Shown one piece after another: positions 40,251 through 46,985 of a DNA stretch of 64,000 nt. The translations under genes and the position numbers were made by a program. Numbering within the stretch: the first letter of the stretch is position 1; each line of letters begins with the position of its first letter. Where the stretch lies: assembly GCF_051859125.1 (NCBI RefSeq), contig NZ_JBHYGG010000157.1, positions 1 through 64,000 of the forward strand, written 5' to 3'. This stretch comes from Gemmata sp051859125. GTDB lineage: Bacteria > Planctomycetota > Planctomycetia > Gemmatales > Gemmataceae. Below the pieces are notes generated by a model. It saw only the letters and a list, made by a program, of their open reading frames with translations, was not told the origin of the DNA and ran no database searches.

Positions 40251-41027
40251 ATGACCTACGCCGATTACCTGCACGTCGATCAGCTCCTCGGGCTCCAGCA
40301 CCCGCGGTCCGAGCCCGAGGAGCACGACGAGATGCTGTTCATCGTCGTCCACCAGGCCTACGAGCTGTGGTTCAAGCTGCTGCTCCACGAACTCGACAAG
40401 GTGAAGGCCGACTTCGCCGCGAACCGGCTGTACCCGGCGATCAGCACGTTCAAGCGGCTGCGGACCATCATGAAGGTCGCCGTCGAGCAGGTGGACATCG
40501 TCGAGACGCTCACGCCGATGTCGTTCAACAGCTTCCGGGCGCGGCTCGAATCGTCGTCCGGGTTCCAGTCGGCGCAGTTCCGCGAGATGGAGTTCGCGCT
40601 CGGGTTCAAGCGGGCCGACATGATGAAGTACCACCCGCCCGGCGCGCCGGCGACCGAGCGGCTCAACCAGCGGCTTGCCGAGCCGTCGGTGATGGACGCT
40701 TTCTACCTGTTCCTGCAACAGAACGGCGCGGCGATCCCCGAGGCGATCCTGGCCCGCGACCGCACACTGCCGACCGCACCCGACGACACGGTGCAGGAGG
40801 GCATCCTCAAGCTCTACAAGACCGAGCCGAACTTCGAGATCCTGTTCGAGCTGATGACCGACTTCGACGAGGGGTTCCAGGAGTGGCGGTACCGGCACAT
40901 CAAGCTGGTGGAGCGGACCATCGGCAACAAGCAGGGCACCGGCGGCTCGCTCGGCGTGGAGTTCCTGAAGCGCTCGCTGTTCGCCCCGGTGTTCCCCGAC
41001 CTGTGGGGCATCCGGCACCGTCTGTGA
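40251..41027 (+). CDS. kynA: Tryptophan 2,3-dioxygenase
   Basis: Haem enzyme that opens the indole ring of tryptophan to N-formylkynurenine, the first step of the kynurenine pathway. The 258-residue protein has the substrate-binding MLFIVVHQAYELWFKLLLHE, the proximal haem His in RYRHIKLVERTIGNKQGTGG (about 214-233), and RADMMKYHPPG. Length is slightly below the common 280-300 residues, with a trimmed N terminus, but the core is complete. The start MTYADYLHVDQ was chosen as the first Met of the family match. No kynureninase or other pathway gene is in the window, so it may feed tryptophan catabolism elsewhere in the genome. Confidence 0.95.
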   Translation: MTYADYLHVDQLLGLQHPRSEPEEHDEMLFIVVHQAYELWFKLLLHELDKVKADFAANRLYPAISTFKRLRTIMKVAVEQVDIVETLTPMSFNSFRARLESSSGFQSAQFREMEFALGFKRADMMKYHPPGAPATERLNQRLAEPSVMDAFYLFLQQNGAAIPEAILARDRTLPTAPDDTVQEGILKLYKTEPNFEILFELMTDFDEGFQEWRYRHIKLVERTIGNKQGTGGSLGVEFLKRSLFAPVFPDLWGIRHRL

Positions 41028-41032
41028 CCGCT

Positions 41033-41265
41033 TAGAGGGAAGAGGACAGAGGGCAGAGGGCAGAAGTCGGGCACGGGCACGGGCTGGGGCAGGGGCACGG
41101 AGAAGAGCGGGAAGACGCGGGACCGTCGGCGCGCCATGCGTTTCGTCCGTGCCCGCGTGCGTGCCCGTGCCCGTGCCCGACTGTCTTCCCCGCCCTCCGT
41201 CGCCGAAGACGTCCAGCGCCCCGTCTTCCAATCTCCCGCCGTCTGCGTAATCTGCGGGTAACTCC
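41033..41265. repeat. Inverted repeat, GTCGGGCACGGGCACGG type
   Basis: Perfect 19-base arms GTCGGGCACGGGCACGGGC (41066-41084) and GCCCGTGCCCGTGCCCGAC (41163-41181). They are preceded by a GAGGACAGAGGGCAGAGG run (41042-41060). A CTGCGTAATCTGCGGGTAA arm (to 41262) like that at 8919-8950 follows. The 271-base gap between the dioxygenase and the second dehydrogenase is essentially all repeat. Confidence 0.8.
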
Positions 41266-41298
41266 TCTTGGCTTTGCACCGCACGCGAGGGACCGGGA

Positions 41299-42321
41299 AT
41301 GCGGAAGGTCGTGTTCGTTCAGGGCGGCGGCATCGGGCTGGACCAGGAGGCGTGCGTCCGGCGGCTGTTCGAGGTCGCCCAGGCGAAGGTCGAGTTCGAG
41401 ACGCGCCCGGCCGGGCGGGCGGCGCTCGAGTTGGCCCGCGACGCGCTCCCCCGGGAGACGTTCGAAGCGGTCCGGTCGTGCGGGGTCGCGCTCAAGACGA
41501 AGCTGCTCCAGCCCAAGGGGGCCGGCACCCCGACCGCCCACGGGCCGTCGGTGCCGACCAACTACAACGTCGCGTTCCGCCGCGGGCTCGGGCTGTTCGC
41601 GTCGATCCGCCCGGTCCACAACATGCCCGGGATCGCGAGCCGGTTCACCGGGGTGAACTTCCTGCTCGCCCGCGAGATCACCGAGGACATTTACACCGCC
41701 AGCGAGCACGAGATCGTGCCGGGGGTGGTGCAGAGCTTCAAGATCGTGACCGAGCCGGCGTGCCTGCGGTTCTTCCGGGTCGCGTTCGAGCTGGCCCGCA
41801 AGTACGGACGCAAGTCGGTCCACTGCATCCACAAGGCGAACATCCTGAAGATGGCCGACGGCCTGTTCCTCGACTGCTTCCGCCGCGTCGCCGCCGACTT
41901 CCCGGACATCGCCCCAAAAGAGATGATCGTCGACAACACCTGCATGCAGCTCGTCAGCCGCCCGCAGCAGTTCGAGGTGCTCGCGGCCGGGAACCTGTAC
42001 GGCGACCTGCTCTCGGACCTCGGGGCCGGGCTGGTCGGCGGGGTGAGCTGCACGGCGGCGATCAACCGCGGCGACGGGGTGACGGTGTACGAGGCGGTGT
42101 ACGGCGCGGCGCACGAGGTGGTGCCGCGGGACACGGCCAACCCGCTCCCGCTGATCCTCCCGGCGATCGAACTCCTGAAGGACATCGGCGACACGCCCGC
42201 GGCCGAGCGCATCCAGAAGGCGGTCGAGGGGGTGCTGACCGAGGGGAAGGTCCGCACCCGCGACATCGGCGGCACCGCGACCACGACCCAGTTCACCGAG
42301 GCCATCGCCGCCCGGCTGTGA
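41299..42321 (+). CDS. Isocitrate/isopropylmalate dehydrogenase family, diverged (copy 2)
   Basis: A 340-residue paralogue of the enzyme at 34754-35752. The metal site is preserved (VDNTCMQ, NLYGDLLSDLGAGLVGGV) and so are the Lys motif (IHKANILKMADGLFLDC) and the substrate loop region (FRRGLGLFASIRPVHNMPG). The N-terminal nucleotide site is altered: GGGIGLDQEA replaces GDGIGPE, and the Tyr loop is REITEDIYTASEHE instead of RENTEGLYSGMEH. It therefore looks like a specialised or regulatory subunit, as in the hetero-oligomeric NAD-IDH of eukaryotes. That is inference; catalysis could also be retained. An MgtC-type gene starts 20 bases after its stop, suggesting cotranscription. Confidence 0.8.
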   Translation: MRKVVFVQGGGIGLDQEACVRRLFEVAQAKVEFETRPAGRAALELARDALPRETFEAVRSCGVALKTKLLQPKGAGTPTAHGPSVPTNYNVAFRRGLGLFASIRPVHNMPGIASRFTGVNFLLAREITEDIYTASEHEIVPGVVQSFKIVTEPACLRFFRVAFELARKYGRKSVHCIHKANILKMADGLFLDCFRRVAADFPDIAPKEMIVDNTCMQLVSRPQQFEVLAAGNLYGDLLSDLGAGLVGGVSCTAAINRGDGVTVYEAVYGAAHEVVPRDTANPLPLILPAIELLKDIGDTPAAERIQKAVEGVLTEGKVRTRDIGGTATTTQFTEAIAARL

Positions 42322-42341
42322 CCCGCGCCCGTGGGAGCCGC

Positions 42342-43040
42342 ATGGACCTGATCGAATTCGCCGGAAACGTCGCGCTGGCGCTGGTGCTCGGCACGCTCAT
42401 CGGCATCGAGCGGCAGTGGCGGCAGCACCCGGCCGGGCTGCGGACCAACGCGCTCGTCGCCGTCGGGGCGGCGCTGTTCGTGTCGCTGTCGCGGCTCATG
42501 GCCGACACCAACAGCCCGACCCGGATCGCGTCGTACATCGTCAGCGGGGTCGGGTTCCTGGGCGGCGGCGTCATCCTGAAGGAGGGCGCGAGCGTCCGCG
42601 GGATCACGACGGCCGCGGCGCTGTGGTGCTCGGCGGCCGTGGGCACCCTGGCCGGGGCCGGGTTCGGCGGGCACGCGGCGGTCGGCGTGGTCGCGGTGCT
42701 CACCGGGGTGGTCGGCCTGCGCCCGCTCGCCCGCGCCATCGATCGCCGGCAGAAGCGGTACGGCGGGCAGCCGGCCCGGTACCGGGTGCGGGTGTCGTGC
42801 GAGTCCCGGGACAGCGCCGTCGTGAGGACCGCCCTGGCCCGGCACACCAACGGCACCCCGGGAATGGCGCTCACCGGGATCACCGCCCGGAAGAAGAAGG
42901 GCCGCAAGCGGGCCTCACTGGTCGCCGAGGTGTCCGCCGACCCGGGCGACGACAAGGGGGTGCAGGACGTGGTGAACCGCGTGATGATCGAACCCGGGGT
43001 GACGGCCGCGAGCTGGGAGAAGCTCCCGCCCGCGGAATGA
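42342..43040 (+). CDS. MgtC/SapB family membrane protein
   Basis: A 232-residue protein with about four membrane helices in the first 135 residues: FAGNVALALVLGTLIGIERQ, NALVAVGAALFVSLSRLM, IVSGVGFLGGGVILKEGASV and AALWCSAAVGTLAGAGFGG. The glycine-rich MgtC core GVGFLGGGVILKEG is clear. The C-terminal part (YRVRVSCESRDSAVVRTALA through ARKKKGRKRASLVAEVSAD) is a cytoplasmic ACT-like domain found in many MgtC proteins. In pathogens MgtC supports magnesium-limited growth; in free-living bacteria the role is less certain. It sits 20 bases after the IDH-like gene with no linked magnesium transporter. Confidence 0.9.
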   Translation: MDLIEFAGNVALALVLGTLIGIERQWRQHPAGLRTNALVAVGAALFVSLSRLMADTNSPTRIASYIVSGVGFLGGGVILKEGASVRGITTAAALWCSAAVGTLAGAGFGGHAAVGVVAVLTGVVGLRPLARAIDRRQKRYGGQPARYRVRVSCESRDSAVVRTALARHTNGTPGMALTGITARKKKGRKRASLVAEVSADPGDDKGVQDVVNRVMIEPGVTAASWEKLPPAE

Positions 43041-43091
43041 CTTGCGGACGCAGGGCGACCGATTCCGTTGTCGCGGCAAACGAATTTCGGT

Positions 43092-43120
43092 TTGAATCGT
43101 CTGGATGGAAGGTCTACCCT
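43092..43120 (+). promoter_or_regulatory. Candidate promoter of the secretin-N-like gene
   Basis: TTGAAT (43092-43097), a 17-base spacer and TACCCT (43115-43120), about 53 bases before the ATG. Spacing is ideal; the -10 is weak. Confidence 0.45.
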
Positions 43121-43172
43121 GTCTCTGGCTGCTCCACTCCCCGGCGGCCTTCACCACCCCGGAGCGATTCCG

Positions 43173-44006
43173 ATGCGAGCGACCGTCCGCTGGATGATGA
43201 TCGCCGTGCTGTTCGCCGCGACGGCCGCGGCCCAGGCCGCCCCGGTCCCGGCCGCACCGGCCAAGGCCGCCGACCCGATGGCCGCCGTCCGCAAGGCGCT
43301 CGACGAGGTCGGGGACATGAACTACGAGGGCCGCACCCTCCTCGACGTGGTCACCGACCTGAAGGAGAAGTCGAAGCTCAACATCGTCCTCGACAGCACG
43401 CTCGCCAACTTCGGCCTCGACGTGAACCAGCCGGTCGTCACCGTGAACCTGAAGCAGGTCAAGCTCAAGGACGGGCTCAAGAAGGTCCTGGAGCCGTACA
43501 ACCTGAAGTTCGGCACCACCCGCGACGGCGTGTTCATCTCGACCGAGGACGGCGTCACCGCCCGGCAGCTCCGGCAGCGGGTGAGCGTCGACTGCGACGG
43601 CACCGACTTCGGCACCGCGATCAAGCAACTCGCCGCCGACAGCGGCGCGAACGTCGTCGTGGACCCGCGGCTCGGCGAGAAGGCGAAGAAGGCCGTGACC
43701 CTGAAGCTCGAAGACGTGCCGCTCGAGACGGCCGTGCGGCTCCTGTCCGAGGTCGCCGACCTGCGGGCCGTCCGCATGGCGAACGTGCTGTTCGTGACCA
43801 CCCACGACAAGGCCAAGGTGCTCCGCGAGGACGGCGACGGCCCGACCGGCTCGACCCCGGTGAACCCGGTGTTCCCGATCGGCCCGGGCGGCGGCGTCAT
43901 CGGCGGGTTCGGCGGAGTGCAGGTCTTCCCCGCAGTCCCGGCCGTCGAAGCCCCCGCGGTCCCGCCGCAACCAGCCCCGGCACCCGACAAGCCGGTCGAG
44001 AAGTGA
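43173..44006 (+). CDS. Exported protein with secretin N-terminal-like (STN) repeats, copy 1
   Basis: A 277-residue secreted protein. The signal peptide is MRATVRWMMIAVLFAATAAA. The mature domain starts with GRTLLDVVTDLKEKSKLNIV and contains two STN-like units (about 45-125 and 130-210) with NLKQVKLKDGLKKVLEPYNL and LEDVPLETAVRLLSEVADLR. A Pro/Ala tail (PAVPAVEAPAVPPQPAPAPD) ends it. STN units normally start secretins or TonB receptors, but there is no pore domain here, so it is a soluble module. A similar protein is at 56229-57077. The MgtC gene is upstream with its own gap and promoter. Confidence 0.85.
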   Translation: MRATVRWMMIAVLFAATAAAQAAPVPAAPAKAADPMAAVRKALDEVGDMNYEGRTLLDVVTDLKEKSKLNIVLDSTLANFGLDVNQPVVTVNLKQVKLKDGLKKVLEPYNLKFGTTRDGVFISTEDGVTARQLRQRVSVDCDGTDFGTAIKQLAADSGANVVVDPRLGEKAKKAVTLKLEDVPLETAVRLLSEVADLRAVRMANVLFVTTHDKAKVLREDGDGPTGSTPVNPVFPIGPGGGVIGGFGGVQVFPAVPAVEAPAVPPQPAPAPDKPVEK

Positions 44007-44034
44007 CCCCGGCCCGGTCCGGTTGACCGCACGC

Positions 44035-44063
44035 GAGCCCACTCACTAACAATGAGTGGGCTC
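44035..44063 (+). terminator. Hairpin after the STN protein
   Basis: Perfect 11-base arms GAGCCCACTCA and TGAGTGGGCTC with a seven-base loop, 28 bases after the stop. No strong T-run. Confidence 0.6.
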
Positions 44064-44073
44064 CTGTCGTGTA

Positions 44074-44136
44074 GGGCCGGCTGTGCCGGCCGGGGACGCC
44101 CGCCACGCACCAACGGACGGCCGGCACAGCCGGCCC
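44074..44136. repeat. Palindromic repeat, GGGCCGGCTGTGCCGGCC family, copy 2
   Basis: Perfect 18-base arms GGGCCGGCTGTGCCGGCC (44074-44091) and its complement GGCCGGCACAGCCGGCCC (44119-44136). Related to the shorter copy at 11371-11428. It immediately precedes the ribosome site of the ArsC-like gene, so the hairpin could affect translation of that message. Confidence 0.9.
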
Positions 44137-44151
44137 GACCAGGAGCACCCG

Positions 44152-44502
44152 ATGCAGAAGAAGATCGACTGGCTGTACCACCGGAAGTCGTGCGTCACCT
44201 GTCAGCGGGCCGAGGCGCACCGCGACGGGGCCGGGGTGGCGGTGACCGAAACCGTGGACGCCCGCAAGGTCCGGTTCACCGAGGCCGAGGCGCTGAAGTT
44301 GCTCGACGGCGTCGAGACGCTCGTCGCGATGAAGGGGCCGAAGGTGGTGCGGTTCGACCTGAAGAAGGACCGCCCGGCCGACGAGGAACTGCTGAAGCAC
44401 CTGATGGGGCCGACCGGCAACCTCCGCGCGCCGGCCGCCCGCGTCGGCAGGACGCTGCTGATCGGCTTCAACGACGAGGCGTACACGGCGGCGCTGGGGT
44501 GA
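44152..44502 (+). CDS. ArsC-like thioredoxin-fold protein
   Basis: A 116-residue protein with a Cys14-x2-Cys17 pair (HRKSCVTCQRAEAH) at the start of an ArsC/glutaredoxin-type fold, and KVRFTEAEALKLLDGV and KGPKVVRFDLKKDRPADEEL later in the chain. A cis-Pro-like APAARVGRTLLIGFNDEAY segment ends the fold. The family is sometimes annotated as an ArsC-related (seleno)protein; here both positions are ordinary cysteine codons. The start ATG has AGGAG 6 bases upstream, and the preceding palindrome is close to it. No arsenic genes are nearby, so arsenate reductase is not implied. Confidence 0.8.
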   Translation: MQKKIDWLYHRKSCVTCQRAEAHRDGAGVAVTETVDARKVRFTEAEALKLLDGVETLVAMKGPKVVRFDLKKDRPADEELLKHLMGPTGNLRAPAARVGRTLLIGFNDEAYTAALG

Positions 44503-44537
44503 CACACGCCCACCCGTCGCGACGGGTGGGCGTGTGT
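44502..44537. terminator. Perfect bidirectional terminator palindrome
   Basis: Perfect 17-base arms ACACACGCCCACCCGTC and GACGGGTGGGCGTGTGT around GC. It lies between the convergent ArsC-like gene (ends 44502) and metG (ends 44546), so it can serve both strands. Confidence 0.85.
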
Positions 44538-44545
44538 GCTGTGTG

Positions 44546-46165
44546 CTACCCGATCCGCGGGAACAGCGGCTTCACCTTGCCCTCGACCAACTCGGCGGTC
44601 ACCCGCAGGTCGTCGGGTTGGGCGAGGAGTTCGGCGGCGTCGGCGTACGTCACCTCGGCCCACGGCTTCGGGAAGTTGAAGCTCGTGTAGATCGCCTCGG
44701 CCGACTTCGGGATGAACGGCTTGAGCAGGATGCTCGCGACGCGGAGCGACTGCACCGCGTTGAACAGCACCCGCTTGGCCGCGTCCTTGTCGGTCTTCAC
44801 GAGCTTCCACGGCGCGTTCGCTTCGAGGTACTGGTTCGTCGGCGTGAGGAACTCTTGCACGATCGCCTGGAGCGCCTGGTTGTACCGGCACCCCTCGACG
44901 TGCCCGCGAACCGTGGCGACGAACTCCGCGAGGTTCAGCCCCGGCACCACCGTCTCGGGCACCTTCCCGGCCGTGCCGGCGAACACGCCCTCGAAGTTCT
45001 TCCACGTAATCGTCATCTCGCGCGAGAACAGGTTCCCGAGGTTGTTCGCCAGCTCCGAGTTGTAGACCTCAACGAACCGCTCGGGGCTGAACTCGCCGTC
45101 CGACGGGAACGGGCACTCGCGAAGGAAGTAGTACCGGAACGACTCCGAGCTAAACTTCTTGATGATCTCCATCGGCTCGGCGAGGTACTCCAGCCCCAGT
45201 TCCTTGAGCGTAGACTTTCCGATCTTCACCAGCCCGGTGGCTTCTCCCTTCTCCTCGAGTTTGCCCTCGGGAAGTTTCAAGTACACAAAGCCGTGGCTGA
45301 ACACCCGTTTCGGCGCTTCCTCGCCCGCCGCCCACAGCATTGCCGGCCAGATGTGCGTGTGGAACCGGGTAATGTCCTTGCCGATGAAGTGGACGTCTGC
45401 CGGCCAGTACTTGCGGAACGTCGCCTCGTCGTCGCCGTACCCGATGCCGGTGACGTAGGTCAGCAGGGCGTCGAACCACACGTAGACCGTGAAGTCGAGA
45501 TCGAACGGAAGCCGGATGCCCCACTCCTCGCCGGTCCGCGAGATGTTCAGGTCTTGCAGCCCCTCGGCCTCGATGAACCCGATCATCTCGTTCCGGCGGC
45601 TCTCCGGCTGGACGAACTCGGGGTTCTCCTTGAGGTGCTTCAGCAAACGCTCCTGGAACGCAGACAGCTTGAAGAACCAGCACGGCTCCGAGCGGCGAAT
45701 GAGCGGGCGCTTGTGAACCGGGCAGTTCCCGGCGTGCTCCGTGTGGACCTTCTCGCTCTTGAACTCCTCGCACCCGTCGCAGTACCAGCCGCCGTACTCG
45801 CCCTTGTAGATGTACCCGTTGTCGTACACCTTCTGGATGAACTTGCGGCAGCACTGCTTGTGCCGCTCGGAGCTGGTCTGCACGAAGGTGTCGTAGCTGA
45901 TGTCCAGCGCCTTCCAGACCTCCTGGAACTGGCGGGCCATGTCGTCGCAGTACGCCTGGGTGTCGAGGCCGAGTTCGGCGGCGCGTTTGCTCACCTTCAC
46001 CGTGTTCTCGTCGTTCCCCATGAGGAAGAAGACGTCGCACCCCTCCATGCGGCGGTACCGGGCCTGGACGTCGGCCCCGAGCTTCTCGAACGCCGTGCCG
46101 ATGTGCGGGCGGCTGTTCGGGTAGTCGATCGCGGTGGTCTGGAACCAGGTGGTCGTTGCGGCCAT
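44546..46165 (-). CDS. metG: Methionyl-tRNA synthetase
   Basis: Class I aminoacyl-tRNA synthetase of 539 residues. The HIGH motif appears as HIGTAFEKLGADVQ near residue 20, and the zinc-binding insertion CDGCEEFKSEK with CPVHKRP is present. The catalytic KMSKS loop is KIGKS (residues 314-318), which differs from the consensus at two inner positions but keeps both lysines and the serine. The anticodon-binding helical domain (FVEVYNSELANNLGNLFSRE and ANAPWKLVKTDKDAAKRVLF) is complete. No C-terminal tRNA-binding tail is present. The start MAATTTWFQT was chosen because ATGAGG and GGAAGG lie just upstream; an ATG three codons earlier has no room for a ribosome site. Confidence 0.95.
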   Translation of the reverse strand: MAATTTWFQTTAIDYPNSRPHIGTAFEKLGADVQARYRRMEGCDVFFLMGNDENTVKVSKRAAELGLDTQAYCDDMARQFQEVWKALDISYDTFVQTSSERHKQCCRKFIQKVYDNGYIYKGEYGGWYCDGCEEFKSEKVHTEHAGNCPVHKRPLIRRSEPCWFFKLSAFQERLLKHLKENPEFVQPESRRNEMIGFIEAEGLQDLNISRTGEEWGIRLPFDLDFTVYVWFDALLTYVTGIGYGDDEATFRKYWPADVHFIGKDITRFHTHIWPAMLWAAGEEAPKRVFSHGFVYLKLPEGKLEEKGEATGLVKIGKSTLKELGLEYLAEPMEIIKKFSSESFRYYFLRECPFPSDGEFSPERFVEVYNSELANNLGNLFSREMTITWKNFEGVFAGTAGKVPETVVPGLNLAEFVATVRGHVEGCRYNQALQAIVQEFLTPTNQYLEANAPWKLVKTDKDAAKRVLFNAVQSLRVASILLKPFIPKSAEAIYTSFNFPKPWAEVTYADAAELLAQPDDLRVTAELVEGKVKPLFPRIG

Positions 46166-46256
46166 TACCCTCATCCTTCCGAGTGCGATCGGCCGGGAAA
46201 TGCCCGCGCCGTCCCGCCACGGTCTTTCTACCAGACAGCGCCGCCCCGGAGGAGGT

Positions 46257-46952
46257 TCAGCGAATGCCCCAGTCGCCGAACCGCCCGCGGATCCGCTGCA
46301 TGGTTTCGTCCGACAGGGAAGTCGCAAGCCCCGCAACGCTCATCCGGATGTCGATAATCCGCGCCATGTACGGGGATTCAAGGAAAGCAACCGCTGCGGC
46401 GTCGGAGAGAGTGACCCATTGCATCCGCAGTCGCTCCAAGTTCGACAGGTACTCGCAGCCGGCCATCGCGAAGATGCTCCGTTGTGTGACGGCTCCATAG
46501 TCGGCCCACGCCCCGAGCTTGTAAACGAGGGTCAGTTCGGGCCACCGCGTGAATTCAACCACGTCGGCGTCGGACGTGTCTCTGAGGTTGAACTCGCGGA
46601 TCGGGATCCGGTTCGCGAAGTTGCGGCGGGCGGCAACGATCGCCCCACCGGGACCGGCGAGCGTGATCGGAAAGCCGCGAATCCAATTCTCCCACGACAG
46701 CCCGTCCTCGAATCCCATTCGATCCGACCAACCCGGCTTCAACTCGGCAGTCAGCTCGCGGTCTCGCTCGGCAAGCGCCGTGCGGTCCGCACCGCCCCCC
46801 CGAGCGAGCACGATCTCCGCCCGAATGAGTTCCGCCCACCCGGAGTTGACTCGGCCACCTTGTTCGTCCAACCAATCGGCGAACGCGAGCCGGGGCATGT
46901 CGTCGTCCGGGTTCGCGCAAATCGTTGCCAGGAGAGCGTCCTCGTCAGTCAT
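46257..46952 (-). CDS. TIGR02996 repeat-companion domain protein
   Basis: A 231-residue cytosolic protein. The N terminus MTDEDALLATICANPDDDMP and FADWLDEQGG are the TIGR02996 signature, found almost only in planctomycetes, where it precedes leucine-rich-like repeats. The rest (VVEFTRWPELTLVYKLGAW through LERLRMQWVTLSDAAAVAFL) looks like a few irregular repeat-like beta/alpha units. Function is unknown. It is between metG and comEC on the same strand, 91 bases from metG and 33 from comEC. Codon use is slightly less GC-biased than in neighbours. Confidence 0.85.
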   Translation of the reverse strand: MTDEDALLATICANPDDDMPRLAFADWLDEQGGRVNSGWAELIRAEIVLARGGGADRTALAERDRELTAELKPGWSDRMGFEDGLSWENWIRGFPITLAGPGGAIVAARRNFANRIPIREFNLRDTSDADVVEFTRWPELTLVYKLGAWADYGAVTQRSIFAMAGCEYLSNLERLRMQWVTLSDAAAVAFLESPYMARIIDIRMSVAGLATSLSDETMQRIRGRFGDWGIR

Positions 46953-46985
46953 TGCTCGAACTCCGCGGTGATGGGGTTGGTTCGT

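Noticed and set aside
44190..44210. Selenocysteine insertion in the ArsC-like protein
   Set aside because: Both positions are TGC cysteine codons, not TGA.
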